This document shows, piece after piece, positions 33,389 to 43,325 of a DNA stretch of 64,000 bases. The position numbers and the translations under genes were made by a program. The notes below the pieces were generated by a model. The model worked only from the letters and a program-made list of their open reading frames with translations. It did not search any database and had not been told where the DNA came from. This DNA comes from Paracoccus cavernae (GTDB lineage: Bacteria > Pseudomonadota > Alphaproteobacteria > Rhodobacterales > Rhodobacteraceae): the NCBI GenBank assembly GCA_030410095.1, contig JAUFRC010000001.1, positions 1,500,501 to 1,564,500 of the forward strand. Reading direction: 5' to 3'. The first letter of the stretch is position 1, and every line of letters starts with the position of its first letter.

Positions 33389-34021
33389 ATGAAAGCCCTT
33401 TCCCTGCAGACTCTTTCCCTCGCGGGCGCCGCACTGCTCGCTTTGTCGCCGGCCGCGCCGGTTCAGGCGCAATCGGCGGGAGACTGGACCGTTGGCGTCG
33501 GCATCGCCAATGTCGCGCCGGTGGATAATCCCGGCACGCTCGAGGGCGGTCTCAAGACCAGCATCGGCAAAAATGCCCGCCCGACCCTGACCGTGGAATA
33601 TTTCATCAAGGACAACCTCGGGATCGAGATTCTGGCCGCCACGCCCTTCAAACACGACATCAAGATCGACGGTTTGGGCCGCGTCGGAACCGTCAAGCAA
33701 TTGCCGCCGGTCATCTCGCTTCAGGCGCATTTCGACACGAATACGCCCTTCAAGCCCTTCCTCGGCGTCGGCGTGAACTGGACGAGCTTCTTCTCGGAGA
33801 AATCCGAAGGCGCGCTCGCGGGCAGCAAGCTCGACGTCAAGCACAGCTTCGGCTTGGCGCTGCATGCCGGTACCGACTACCAGATCAACGAGCGCTCCGC
33901 GCTGCGAGCCGACATCCGCTGGATCGACATCAACAGCGACGTCCATCTGAACGGCAAGAAGATCGGCAAGGTCGAGGTCGATCCGCTGGTGGTCGGTGCC
34001 TCTTATGTCGTGAAGTTCTGA
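33389..34021 (+). CDS. ompW: OmpW-family outer-membrane protein
   Basis: This is an intact 210-residue eight-strand beta-barrel of the OmpW family, which forms a small hydrophobic channel in the outer membrane. The signal peptide is MKALSLQTLSLAGAALLA, with cleavage probable near AQAQSA. Family features include WTVGVGIANVAP, TLTVEYFIKDNLGIEILAATPF, FKPFLGVGVNW and the C-terminal VVGASYVVKF, with the terminal Phe needed for barrel assembly. A GAAGAAGG ribosome site precedes the ATG. It is divergent from liuB and probably under the FNR-type box at 33300. Confidence 0.93.
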   Translation: MKALSLQTLSLAGAALLALSPAAPVQAQSAGDWTVGVGIANVAPVDNPGTLEGGLKTSIGKNARPTLTVEYFIKDNLGIEILAATPFKHDIKIDGLGRVGTVKQLPPVISLQAHFDTNTPFKPFLGVGVNWTSFFSEKSEGALAGSKLDVKHSFGLALHAGTDYQINERSALRADIRWIDINSDVHLNGKKIGKVEVDPLVVGASYVVKF

Positions 34022-34127
34022 TACCGCGCACCGACGGGCCGGAGGATCGCTCCGGCCTGTCGACCAAGCAACGAGGATGCGCCCCCACCCCGCCTGTCCG
34101 CATCATGATGAGAGGGGCGCGTCATCT

Positions 34128-34649
34128 TCAGCCGTCCCGTCCGAGATAGCTTTCCAGAAACAGCACCTGACGGGCGGTCAGCACCAGCATGCAATTGGTC
34201 GAGGACGGACCCGCACCGGTGCCGCCGGACCATTGCGCCGCGTCGAAACGGCAGGCCGCATCGCGGTAGCCGATCCAGTTGCGCTGCATCTCCTTGAGCC
34301 ATTGCGCGCGCTCCGGTTTGACGGCGGAGCCCAAGGCGGCCAGCTCGTCGTCGGCGGCCTTTTGCTCGGCCATCAGCGTGGCGTAGGTGCTGTTCAAGCG
34401 CCGGTCCCAATCATCACGCTCGGCACCCAGACATTGCACCATACCGGCCGTCGTCTGACCCGCAGGAAGCGCCATACAGGCGTCGGAGGCCGCTCCGATA
34501 CAGGCCGAACGCGCCTCGGCCCCGGTTTTGCCCGCGAGGCAGGCGGTCAGGAGCGCGCCGTCATATTGCGGTGCATCCTGCGCACGAAGCGCGCCTGCAG
34601 GGGCGGCCAAAGCGACAAGCAGCGCGGCTGCGACAAACCCGCCCCTCAT
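34128..34649 (-). CDS. LprI-like (DUF1311) secreted protein
   Basis: This is an intact 173-residue protein with a signal peptide ([20 protein letters not shown]). The LprI/DUF1311 domain has about six cysteines, and the typical [18 protein letters not shown] and [16 protein letters not shown] segments. LprI proteins have been described as lysozyme inhibitors in mycobacteria; the role here is unknown. The ATG overlaps the ivd stop as ATGA, so it is translated with ivd inside the leucine-degradation cluster, an unexpected place for it. Confidence 0.83.
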   Translation of the reverse strand: MRGGFVAAALLVALAAPAGALRAQDAPQYDGALLTACLAGKTGAEARSACIGAASDACMALPAGQTTAGMVQCLGAERDDWDRRLNSTYATLMAEQKAADDELAALGSAVKPERAQWLKEMQRNWIGYRDAACRFDAAQWSGGTGAGPSSTNCMLVLTARQVLFLESYLGRDG

Positions 34650-35806
34650 GCCAGCACCATCAATTCGCGGCCGATCAACATGCGGCGGATTTCGCTGGTG
34701 CCTGCGCCGATCTCCATCAGCTTGGCATCGCGGAAAAGCCGGCTGACCACGCTATCGCTCAGGAAGCCCGCGCCACCCAAAGCCTGCACCGCCTGATGGG
34801 CCTGAACCATCGCCTGTTCGGAGGCGTAAAGGACCGCGCCCGCCGCATCCTGACGGGTCACACGGCCCGCATCGCAAGCCTTCGCGACCTCGTAGACATA
34901 GGCCCGCGCAGTATTGAGCGCGACATACATATCGGCCAGCTTGCCCTGCATCAGCTGGAAGGACCCGATCGGCTGGCCGAACTGCTTGCGCTCGCGCAGA
35001 TAGGGGACAACCTCGTCAAGGCATGCCGCCATGATCCCGAGCCCGATCCCCGACAGCACCAACCGCTCGTAATCGAGGCCCGACATCAGGACGCGCACGC
35101 CCTTGCCTTCCTGACCGAGGATGTTTTCGGCGGGGATCTCGCAATTCTCGAAGATCAGCTCGCCGGTATTCGAGCCGCGCATCCCGAGCTTGTCGAAATG
35201 CGGCCCCGTGGAAAAGCCTTTCATGCCGCGCTCGACGATGAAGGCGGTGATGCCCTTGCTGCCGGCCTCGGGGTCGGTTTTGGCATAAACGACCAAAGTG
35301 TCGGCGTCGGGGGCGTTGGTGATCCAGTATTTGTTGCCGTTCAGAACATAGCTGTCGCCGCGTTTCTCGGCGCGCAGCTTCATCGAGACGACATCGCTGC
35401 CTGCGCCTTCTTCGGACATGGCCAGAGCGCCCACCGCCTTGCCCGAACACAGGTCCGGCAGGTATTTCGCGCGCTGCGCATCGGTACCGTTCAGCTTGAT
35501 CTGATTGACGCACAGGTTCGAATGCGCGCCATAAGAGAGGCTGATCGAGGCCGAAGCCCGCGCGATTTCCTCGGTCGCGATCGTATGGGCCAGATAGCCC
35601 ATCCCCGCCCCGCCCCATTGTTCGGGGACCGTGATGCCCAAAAGGCCGAGCTCGCCGAATTCGGGCCAAAGCGCGTTGGGGAAGGCATTGTCCTTGTCGG
35701 TTGCCGCCGCGAGCGGCTTGATGCGGTCTTGCGACCAGCGGTGGACCATGTCGCGAAGCGCGTTCACGTCCTCGCCCAGATCGAATTCCATCCCTGCCGT
35801 GAACAT
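34646..35806 (-). CDS. ivd: Isovaleryl-CoA dehydrogenase
   Basis: This acyl-CoA dehydrogenase, about 386 residues and intact, oxidises isovaleryl-CoA to 3-methylcrotonyl-CoA, the first committed step of leucine catabolism. Motifs: [51 protein letters not shown], and C-terminal [21 protein letters not shown]. The catalytic base in this family is a Glu in the YER region, seen in [13 protein letters not shown] start at 35806 ([11 protein letters not shown]), which has an AAGGGG site six bases upstream. The in-frame ATG at 35839 lies within a probable operator. The upstream leucine transaminase and dehydrogenase genes are not here. Confidence 0.93.
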   Translation of the reverse strand: MFTAGMEFDLGEDVNALRDMVHRWSQDRIKPLAAATDKDNAFPNALWPEFGELGLLGITVPEQWGGAGMGYLAHTIATEEIARASASISLSYGAHSNLCVNQIKLNGTDAQRAKYLPDLCSGKAVGALAMSEEGAGSDVVSMKLRAEKRGDSYVLNGNKYWITNAPDADTLVVYAKTDPEAGSKGITAFIVERGMKGFSTGPHFDKLGMRGSNTGELIFENCEIPAENILGQEGKGVRVLMSGLDYERLVLSGIGLGIMAACLDEVVPYLRERKQFGQPIGSFQLMQGKLADMYVALNTARAYVYEVAKACDAGRVTRQDAAGAVLYASEQAMVQAHQAVQALGGAGFLSDSVVSRLFRDAKLMEIGAGTSEIRRMLIGRELMVLA

Positions 35807-35824
35807 GCGCGCAGCCCCTTTTAT

Positions 35825-35838
35825 TGAACGGTTGTTCA
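35825..35838. promoter_or_regulatory. Candidate repressor operator at the ivd start (TGAAC-N4-GTTCA)
   Basis: This is a perfect 5-bp inverted repeat with a 4-base spacer, immediately upstream of the ivd ribosome site in an AT-rich patch. The form resembles TetR-type operators. A repressor bound here would block the whole ivd unit. Confidence 0.45.
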
Positions 35839-36300
35839 TTTAAAATATGCAGGAAGTAACAAGCTTCCGTCAAGGGCCGCAATTGTCCTTCCAAAGCCGA
35901 TTATGGCGGCAACCGGCAAAGTTTGGCTTATGGTTTTTGCGCCATCCTCCGCAACGGGATGCAGCCTGCATCCTGCCGCAGGCGACGCCGCCAGAGCGCG
36001 ACTGCCGCCACGAAGCCGCCCGCATGAGGGGTAAAACTCACCCCAGACGTACAGAACATCTTGCCGGCTTTCGCTCCGCCATAGACCACCCCGCTTTGCG
36101 CGCGGAAATCCACGACCAAAGGCGCACTATCCAAAGCCAGCAAAATCCCCCGCCCTCAAAGGCCGCAAACCGCTTCATGCTTGGAATTCTTGACACAAGT
36201 GCAATTCGGGCTCACCTTTGGCAGGTCCGGCACCACAGAATGCACCGATACCGGCCCGAAGCCGCCACACAACCTTCGCTTGAATAGACATCGAGGAAGA
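35839..36300. other. Intergenic region between ivd and the winged-helix gene
   Basis: This is about 460 bases of divergent spacer. A TTGACA hexamer at 36190-36195 could be a -35 box for the rightward gene, but no good -10 follows. A minus-strand open frame at 35928-36143 has no family resemblance that I recognise. I see no RNA gene. Confidence 0.35.
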
Positions 36301-36883
36301 ATGGCCACCGCTACGCATCTCAGCCTGCTGCACACCGCTTTGCCGCAGGGCTCCGCCCTTTCGATGCCAGAGACCCTTTCCGCGCTTGAACGCAGCCTGC
36401 GTCTCGCGTCGGACGCGCTGCGGCGCTGGCAGATCACCGCGATGGAACAGGCGGGACAGCCCGGACTCCGCCGCTCGAGATCGCGATTTTGCTCGATCTT
36501 GCAGAACATAACCAGGCGCGCAGCTTTATCGAGCTTTGTCTGGCGACCGCCACGACGGAGCCCCATCTCGCCCATTACGCTTTGCGCCGTCTGCGCCAGT
36601 TCGGCAAGATCCAGACCGGCCGGCGCGGCAAGGAAAAGACCATCGCGCTCAGCGAATGCGGCCGCAAGCTTTGCGCGGGGTTCCAGCAACTGAGAGGCGA
36701 TACTGTCGATGCGCTGAGCGGCCATGCCGTCCCCCAGAAGACCTCCCGCAGCTGATCGACGCGTTGGCGCGCATGAGCGCGCTTTACGAACACGCCGGAC
36801 AGGACGGCGCCGCCGAGGCAATCGCACGCGGTCACCAACGCGTGGACAGGGATGCGTCGGTGACGGTAGACGACCGCCCCTGA
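36301..36883 (+). CDS. Winged-helix DNA-binding protein (MarR-like)
   Basis: This is a regulator of about 193 residues, broken at about 36475 and 36740. The repaired reading starts MATATHLSLLHTALPQGSAL. It continues with EIAILLDLAEHNQARSFIELCLATA and the wing region LAHYALRRLRQFGKIQTGRRGKEKTIALSECG, a MarR-type winged helix in which the RRGKEKTI strand forms the wing. It ends in an alanine-rich helix. It faces away from ivd. Control of the liu genes is possible but not shown, and the ligand is unknown. Confidence 0.6.
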
Positions 36884-36974
36884 CGCAGCCGCTTTGCCGC
36901 ACGCACAGTCCGCAAATACGAAAACGCGGAGGCGGGTACTGGCAGAGTGTGGCCGCTTGGGTCATTGTGGCGGC

Positions 36975-36993
36975 GATGCCCCGCTCGGGCATC
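36975..36993. other. Hairpin upstream of cobC
   Basis: This is a 7-bp perfect stem, GATGCCC/GGGCATC, with a 5-base loop in the 153-base leader before cobC. No T run follows. I looked for cobalamin-riboswitch core motifs around it and did not find them. Confidence 0.4.
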
Positions 36994-37036
36994 TCCCGAA
37001 TGAAAGCGACGCGCCGGAACCACGGATGCAAACCAC

Positions 37037-37574
37037 ATGAGACTCTGCCTCCTGCGCCACGCCCCCTTCCGGCAGGTTCCGGACTGGCGGGACGGCGCGA
37101 TCTTTCCGCGCATTTCCCGATCCCGCTGCGCTCGAAGCGCTGAAGTCCCGCCTTGCGCGCGAGAGCTTCGACCATATCTGGTCGAGTCCGGCCAAGCGCT
37201 GCCGCGAGACCTGTGCGGCGCTCGGGGTCTCGCCCGTCATCCAGCCCGATCTGTGGGAGCAAAGCTTCGGCGCATGGGAGGGGCTCGCCCCCGACCAGAT
37301 TTGCGACCTCGGCCCGCTTTCGACCGAGGCGCTGGCCGCCCATTGCCCGCCAGAGGGCGAGAGTTTTCTGCAAATGGCGGCGCGGGTCCGGCCCATGCTC
37401 GAGGCGGCGAGCGGCACGACCCTGATCGTCGCCCATGCCGGAACCGTACGCGCGGCACTGGCCATGGTGGTCGGACCCGCCGCTCTTTCCTTTTCTGTCG
37501 CACCGTTATCTCTGAGCGTGCTTGACGGCACGGTCGGTAGCTGGTCCATCGGCAGCGTTAACTGGACCGGCTGA
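37037..37574 (+). CDS. cobC: Histidine phosphatase, probable alpha-ribazole-5'-phosphate phosphatase
   Basis: This is a histidine-phosphatase superfamily protein of about 180 residues. The catalytic RHG-type motif reads MRLCLLRHAP at the start, and IWSSPAKRCRETC, LWEQSFGAWEG and LIVAHAGTVRAAL follow in order. With cbiB 17 bases downstream, the likely job is removal of phosphate from alpha-ribazole phosphate during assembly of the cobalamin lower ligand. The frame breaks at about 37070 and probably again before about 37130. The rest is continuous to the TGA at 37572-37574. Confidence 0.83.
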
Positions 37575-37591
37575 AAAGCAAACGGAGCAGC

Positions 37592-38545
37592 ATGGAATTC
37601 CTGCAAAACACCCTGATCACGGCACTGGTCGCCCTGATCCTCGACATGGCTATCGGCTGGCCGGATGCCCTGTACCGGCGCATCGGCCATCCGGTAACGT
37701 GGTTGGGCCGACTCGTTTCGGCACTCGACCGGCGGCTCAACCAAGGCGGCGGCCGTCTCGCGAAAGGCGTGATCGCCAGTCTGGTCACGATTGCGGCCGC
37801 GACCCTGCCCGTCGTCGCTTTGACCGTGCTGATCAGTCCCCTGCCCTACGGCGCGGTCATTCTGGGCGTACTCGCATGGCCGCTGGTGGCGAGCCGCTCG
37901 CTTTACGATCATGTCGATGCGGTCGCCCGCCCGCTTTCCGTCGGCAATATCGCCGATGCACGGCAGGCGGCGGCGATGATCGTCGGGCGCGATCTGGGTA
38001 ACGAGCCGCCGCCGATCGCCCGCGCGGCGCTGGAAAGTCTGGCCGAGAACGCCTCGGACGGGGTGATCGCGCCGCTCTTTTGGGCCGCGCTGCTCGGCCT
38101 GCCGGGGATTGCCGCCTATAAGGCGATCAATACGCTGGATTCGATGATCGGCCATCTGACCGAGCGCCACAGCCTCTTCGGACGTTTCGCCGCGCGGCTC
38201 GACGATCTGGTCAACCTGCCCGCCTCGCGGCTGACCGGCTTGCTGATCGCTTTGTCGGCAGGCTCGACCGCGGCCCTCGGCGTGATGCGGCGCGATGCGG
38301 GCAAGCACCGCTCGCCCAACGCCGGCTGGCCCGAGGCCGCGATGGCGGGCGCGCTGCATGTGCGCCTCTCGGGGCCGCGCAGCTATGGCGGTCAGGTCAC
38401 GCAGGAGCCTTGGCTAAACGAAGGCGCGCGCGATCCCGTCGCGGCCGATCTGCGCCGCGGGCTGGAGCATTACCGGCATGCCGTGATTTTGATGGGTTCG
38501 GTGATCACGAGCGCTTTGATCGTCATCGCACTGATCCGCATGTAA
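37592..38545 (+). CDS. cbiB: Adenosylcobinamide-phosphate synthase CbiB/CobD
   Basis: This is an intact 317-residue membrane enzyme that attaches the aminopropanol arm to adenosylcobyric acid. Family motifs: DMAIGWPDALYRRIGHPVTWLG, LESLAENASDGVIAPLFWA, YKAINTLDSMIGH, and AGKHRSPNAGWPEAAMAGAL. Several hydrophobic helices are present. It forms a two-gene unit with cobC. No other cobalamin genes are in the window. Confidence 0.95.
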   Translation: MEFLQNTLITALVALILDMAIGWPDALYRRIGHPVTWLGRLVSALDRRLNQGGGRLAKGVIASLVTIAAATLPVVALTVLISPLPYGAVILGVLAWPLVASRSLYDHVDAVARPLSVGNIADARQAAAMIVGRDLGNEPPPIARAALESLAENASDGVIAPLFWAALLGLPGIAAYKAINTLDSMIGHLTERHSLFGRFAARLDDLVNLPASRLTGLLIALSAGSTAALGVMRRDAGKHRSPNAGWPEAAMAGALHVRLSGPRSYGGQVTQEPWLNEGARDPVAADLRRGLEHYRHAVILMGSVITSALIVIALIRM

Positions 38546-38577
38546 AAAAGCGGCCGGCCTTCTCGGGCCGGCCGCTT
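38544..38577. terminator. Terminator between cbiB and hemC
   Basis: A perfect 12-bp stem, AAGCGGCCGGCC/GGCCGGCCGCTT, with a 6-base loop starts right at the cbiB stop. The A run on its left becomes a T run on the minus strand, so it best terminates leftward hemC transcripts. It may also serve cbiB. Confidence 0.88.
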
Positions 38578-38628
38578 GGGATATCTGAAGCGGGCCGCGC
38601 GGCGCAGGATGCGCCTGCGCGGACCCGA

Positions 38629-39567
38629 TCACCCCAGTCGAAGAAATCCGCAGGCGCACGGTTGCGCAATTCGCGCGCGAGGTCGGCCCCCATGGCGGGA
38701 CCATCCGCCACCGGACCGCGACGCTCGCCCGCGATGACTTCCGAGCCGTCTGGGCGCAGGATCTCGCCGCGCAGCCACAGGTTCTCGCCTTCCAAAACCG
38801 CAAGCCCCGCGATGGGCGTCTGGCACGAGCCGTCGAGCTCGGCAAGGAAGGCGCGCTCTGCCGCGACACGCAAACCGCTGTCGTGATCGGCGATCGGGGC
38901 CAGAAGGGCCGCGATGCGTGCATCATCGCTCCGGCGCTCGACGCCGATGCAGCCTTGGGCCACGGCGGGCAGCATTTCCTCGGGCTGGATCGGGCCGCGC
39001 GAGACATGGGTCATGCCCAGACGCGACAGGCCAGCCATGGCAAGGAAGGTCGCAACCGCAACGCCGTCTTCCAGCTTTTTCAGGCGGGTCTGCACGTTGC
39101 CGCGGAACTCGACCAGCTGCAGATCGGGGCGGCGCGCGGCCAGCTGCGCGCGGCGGCGCAGGCTGGACGAACCCACCACCGCACCCTGCGGCAGATCCGA
39201 GATCGACGCGTAATCACGGCTGACGAAAGCATCACGGACATCTTCGCGCGGAAGATAGCAGTCGATCACCAGACCCTCGGGCTGGATCGTCGGCATGTCC
39301 TTCATCGAATGGACGGCGATATCGATCTCGCCCGCGATCAGGGCATCCTCGATTTCGCGGGTGAACAGCCCCTTGCCGCCGATCTCTTTGAGGGCGCGGT
39401 CAAGGATGCGGTCGCCGGTGGTCTTGATGACCTCGATTTCGAAGGCATCCTCGGGCAGATCATGCGCGGCCATCAGCCGGGCACGGGTCTCGTGCGCCTG
39501 TGCAAGCGCCAGCACCGAGCCGCGCGTGCCGATGCGAAGGGGGCGGGAGGGTGGGCATCTGTTCCAT
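38629..39567 (-). CDS. hemC: Hydroxymethylbilane synthase (porphobilinogen deaminase)
   Basis: HemC joins four porphobilinogen units in haem and cobalamin synthesis. It starts MEQMPTLPP and, after a one-base break at about 39545, continues LRIGTRGSVLALAQAHE. GGKGLFTREIEDAL, VGSSSLRRRAQL and the dipyrromethane cysteine in DGSCQTPIAG are present. The frame appears to run on past ADFFDWG because one G is missing at about 38627. With it restored the protein ends at the TGA at 38629-38631, giving the usual ~313 residues. It is divergent from hemE. Confidence 0.92.
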
Positions 39568-39643
39568 AACTAGCGCCATACCCCCTGCGGCAGACTTGAC
39601 AACGGGGAGCGGCTGGCGATGAAGGGGTGACCAAGGAGATGAC

Positions 39644-40672
39644 ATGACCCGCAAGACCATGCTGCGTGCCCTCGCCGGCGAACGCCTGCCGACCCCGCCG
39701 ATCTGGATGATGCGTCAGGCGGGCCGCTATCTACCCGAATATCGCGCGACCCGCGCCGAGGCGGGCGACTTTTTGTCGCTGTGCTACAACTCCGATCTGG
39801 CGGCCGAAGTGACGTTGCAGCCGATCCGGCGCTACGGCTTCGATGCCGCGATCCTTTTCGCCGATATCCTGCTTCTGCCGCAGGCGCTCGGATCGGATGT
39901 CTGGTTCGTGACCGGCGAGGGCCCGCGCCTCTCGACGATCACCGATGCCAAAGGCGTGGCCGATCTGCGCCCTGCCGCCGATGTCCACGAGAAGCTTTCC
40001 CCGATCTACGAGACGCTGCGCATCCTGCGCCGCGAGCTGCCGCAGGAAACCACGCTGATCGGTTTCGCAGGCGCGCCATGGACGGTTGCGACCTATATGG
40101 TCGCCGGTCGCGGCACGCCCGATCAAGCACCGGCCCATGCGTTCAAAGCGGCCGACCGCGCGGCTTTCTCCGCGCTGATCGACCGTATTGCCGACGGCAC
40201 GATCGAATATCTGTCCGCGCAGGTCGAGGCGGGGGCCGAGGTGCTCAAGCTGTTCGACAGCTGGGCGGGTTCGCTTAAAGGGCAGGATTTCGACGATTTC
40301 GCGCTGGCTCCGGCCAAGAAAATCATCGCGGCGCTGAAGGCGCGCCACCCCGACACGCCGATCATCGCCTTCCCGCGCGAGGCCGGCCCGCGTTACGCAG
40401 GCTTTGCCAAGGCGACCGGCGCGGATGCGGTCGCGATCGACCAGTTCACCGATGCCGATTGGGCAGCGGCCGAAGTTCAAAAGGACGGCTGCGTTCAGGG
40501 CAACCTCGACCCGCGCTTGCTTGTCGAGGGCGGCCCGCGCCTCGTTTCCGAGACCAAGCGCATCGCCCAAGCCTTCTCGAACGGACCCCATATCTTCAAC
40601 CTCGGCCACGGCATCACGCCCGACGCCGACCCCGAGAATGTCCATCGCATGATCGAGGCGATCCGCGGCTGA
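39644..40672 (+). CDS. hemE: Uroporphyrinogen decarboxylase
   Basis: This is an intact 342-residue enzyme that decarboxylates uroporphyrinogen III to coproporphyrinogen III. Signatures: [17 protein letters not shown] near the N-terminus, [29 protein letters not shown] and LFDSWAGSL. An AAGGAG site five bases before the ATG fixes the start. It is divergent from hemC with a 76-base shared promoter region, so haem synthesis can be co-regulated. A terminator follows. Confidence 0.97.
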   Translation: MTRKTMLRALAGERLPTPPIWMMRQAGRYLPEYRATRAEAGDFLSLCYNSDLAAEVTLQPIRRYGFDAAILFADILLLPQALGSDVWFVTGEGPRLSTITDAKGVADLRPAADVHEKLSPIYETLRILRRELPQETTLIGFAGAPWTVATYMVAGRGTPDQAPAHAFKAADRAAFSALIDRIADGTIEYLSAQVEAGAEVLKLFDSWAGSLKGQDFDDFALAPAKKIIAALKARHPDTPIIAFPREAGPRYAGFAKATGADAVAIDQFTDADWAAAEVQKDGCVQGNLDPRLLVEGGPRLVSETKRIAQAFSNGPHIFNLGHGITPDADPENVHRMIEAIRG

Positions 40673-40692
40673 GCCCGCAAATCCAACTCCGC

Positions 40693-40720
40693 AAAGCCGG
40701 GCCCTCGGGTCCGGCTTTTT
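40693..40720 (+). terminator. Rho-independent terminator after hemE
   Basis: AAAGCCGG and CCGGCTTT form an 8-bp stem, followed by a run of T, 20 bases after the hemE stop. Confidence 0.85.
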
Positions 40721-40773
40721 CGATCGCGCCCTCCGCCAGGGCCCCCGAACTCCATCAAGACAAGGACCGCGTC

Positions 40774-41655
40774 ATGGGCTGGATCATCGCCACATTGATC
40801 GCATCATTCGCGCAGACCGGCCGAAATGCCGCTCAGCGCCAATTGACCACCCAGATCGGCACGATGGGGGCGACGGCGGTGCGCTTTCTCTTCGGCCTTC
40901 CCTTTGCCGCGGCCTTTCTGGCGGTGCTGGCGCTCCGGGTCGATCTGCCGCGCCCCGACGCGACCGTGCTGGGCTGGGCGGCAATGGGGGCGCTGGCGCA
41001 GATCGGCGCAACGGCCCTGATGCTCCAGACGATGAACCTGCGCGGCTTCGGCGTGGTCACCGCCCTGATCAAGACAGAGCCCGTCACGCTTGCCCTGATC
41101 GGCGCGGTCATGCTGGCAGAACCGCTCGGGCCCGCGCGCATGGCCGCGATTGCGGTCGCGACCTCCGGGGTTGTTCTGATGTCGGGCGTCGATTGGCGGC
41201 AGGGCGGCTGGCGTCCCGTCGCGATGGGGATCGGCGCGGGACTGCTTTTCGGGCTCTCGGCGATCGGATTTCGCGGCGCGATCCTCGCCTTTCCCTCGGG
41301 CGATTACCTGACGCGCGCCAGTACGGCGCTGACGATCTCGCTGGTGATCCAGTCGGCGCTGGTCTTCGGCTGGCTTGCGCTGGCCGACCGCCCCGCCCTT
41401 GCCGGCATCCGCCGCCACTGGCGCGATTCGCTTGGCGCGGGCTTTCTGGGGGCCTTCGCCTCGCTTTTCTGGTTTCTGGGCTTCGCGCTGACCTCGGCCG
41501 CCAATGTCCGCACGCTCGCCCTGATCGAGGTGCCGCTGGCGCAGCTCGTCTCGGGCAAGATCTTTCGCCAGAAGGCTTCGGCGCGGCAGATGGCCGGCAT
41601 GGGGCTGATCGTTCTGGGCGTGGCGGGACTGATCGCGGTCAGCACGGGCCTGTAA
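40774..41655 (+). CDS. EamA/DMT-family transporter
   Basis: This is an intact 293-residue membrane protein with ten predicted helices in two EamA repeats. The first repeat ends near LAEPLGPARMAAIAVATSGVVL and the second near LIVLGVAGLIAVSTGL. The QTGRNAAQRQL start and GAFASLFWFLGFALTSAANV are typical of DMT exporters. The substrate is unknown. It stands alone between the hemE terminator and the helicase gene. Confidence 0.88.
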   Translation: MGWIIATLIASFAQTGRNAAQRQLTTQIGTMGATAVRFLFGLPFAAAFLAVLALRVDLPRPDATVLGWAAMGALAQIGATALMLQTMNLRGFGVVTALIKTEPVTLALIGAVMLAEPLGPARMAAIAVATSGVVLMSGVDWRQGGWRPVAMGIGAGLLFGLSAIGFRGAILAFPSGDYLTRASTALTISLVIQSALVFGWLALADRPALAGIRRHWRDSLGAGFLGAFASLFWFLGFALTSAANVRTLALIEVPLAQLVSGKIFRQKASARQMAGMGLIVLGVAGLIAVSTGL

Positions 41656-41760
41656 CACGCGAGCGGAACGGGTGCCGAACGGGGCCACCACACGGGCCGA
41701 TCCGCCGGAGCCGCACGGTTTCGCTTTGCGCCACAGGCGCGGGCAGGCTAACAGGGCTGC

Positions 41761-43289
41761 ATGAGCTTGCCGACACTTTCCCTTGATCAGGCCGAGGCCT
41801 GGGACGCGCTGACCCTTCTGTTGCAGGAAGCGGGGATCGATCTGACCACCGAAGAGGTCATGCCCCCGACCGAAGGCAAGGGCCGCGTCATGGCGGTGAT
41901 CGGCAAGGCGGGCTCGGGCAAGACGCTGTTGCTGGCCGAGCTGACCCGCGCGTTGCGCGATGTCGGCGTCGATATCGTCTCGGGCGATTACGAGGGCAAA
42001 AAGCACAAGGACCGCCGCACCGTCGCGGTTTTGGCGCCCACCAACAAGGCGGCTTTCGTTTTGCGCATGCGCGGCGTGCCCGCGACCACGATCCACCGCA
42101 TCCTCTACACGCCGGTCTATGATCCCGAATACGAGCGGATCGCCGAATGGCTGGTGACCGGCGGCGAGCGCCCGAAAATCGCGGATCTCGCCGAAGAGGC
42201 GCTCGACCGTGCCAAGGCCTTCTACGAGATCCATGCCTCGATCCCCGGCGCACTGGCGGCGGCGGGCCTGCGCGGATCGGATTTCATCCAGGGCTGGAAA
42301 CGGCGCGAAGACCCGCTCGACATCGGTTTGATCGACGAAAGCTCGATGCTGGACGAGCGCCAGTTCGACGATCTGCGCGAGATTTTTCCCGTGCTGGTGC
42401 TGTTTGGCGATCCCGCCCAGCTCGCGCCCGTCGGCCAATCGGGCGAGATGGTCTTCGACCGGCTTGCCAACAAGCAAAAGCTGATCCTCAACCGCATCCA
42501 CCGTCAGGCCGACGACAGCCCGATCTTGGACCTCGCCCATGCGCTGGCCGATCCCCAGCTCGATTTCGCCTCCTTCGAGCGCATGATCCAGGACGCGGCG
42601 CGGCGCGATCCGCGCGTGGTCTGGGCCGAGCGGGTCGAAAGCGATCTGATGGCGCGCAGTCCGGTGCTTGTCTGGCGCAATGCGACGCGGGTGCGGCTGA
42701 TTTCGGCTTTCCGCTCGGCCTATGGCGCGCCTGCCGATGCGCTTTTGCCCGGCGAGCCGTTGATTTGCGACGGGCTGGAACTGCCGCTCAAACACCGCAA
42801 GAAGCGCATCGATCTGGAAGCGCGCGGGCTGATCAAGGGCGCGCAGGTGATCTATCTCGGGCCGGGGCGCAAGCCGGGTTTTCGCGGCTTCATGTCATCG
42901 GGGCCGAGGATCCGCGCCTTTCGGCCGCCTCGATCGTCAAGATCGAGATGCCCGATATCGAGGAACCCTTCATCCCCTTCGCGGCCAAGATGGGCGCGGC
43001 CTTCCTGCACGGAGCGGCAGTGACGATCCACAAGGCTCAGGGCAGCCAATGGCCCGATGTCCAGATTTTCGGCCCCGACATTTCGGCGGCGGCATGGTCG
43101 AACCGGACCGAGGCGGGGATTCCGCTGTGGAAACGTCTGGCCTATGTCGCGATCACCCGCGCGCAGGAACGTCTGCTCTGGGTGGTCAAGCCGCGGCTCG
43201 CACGGCCCTCGGGGCCGCTGTCGATCGATCACCTCGATGTACCGGCACCGGCGCTGGCGCTGGAAAGCGAAAGCGCGACCGAAGAATAG
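41761..43289 (+). CDS. RecD-like/UvrD-type ATP-dependent DNA helicase
   Basis: This superfamily 1 helicase has about 510 residues. Motif I is VIGKAGSGKTLLLAELT, motif II LIDESSMLDERQFDDL, motif III LFGDPAQLAPVG, and the C-terminal half has AVTIHKAQGSQWPDV and YVAITRAQERLLWVV (motifs V and VI). Stand-alone RecD-like helicases of this size are common in Rhodobacterales, with an unclear role in repair. The frame breaks at about 42887; repair joins LGPGRKPGF to LHVIGAEDPRLSAASIV. Confidence 0.9.
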
Positions 43290-43325
43290 CCGCGCCTTCC
43301 CGCCCCCTGTCCCACCAAGCCCCGC

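Noticed and set aside
35928..36143. Minus-strand 71-codon gene between ivd and the regulator
   Set aside because: No family features or convincing ribosome site; it lies in a divergent promoter region.
36884..37036. Cobalamin riboswitch before cobC-cbiB
   Set aside because: The conserved core and B12-box sequences are not recognisable; only a simple 7-bp hairpin is present.
40804..42795. Long minus-strand open frame of 663 codons
   Set aside because: It is antisense to the EamA transporter and helicase genes, is rich in Arg and His, and shows no domain.
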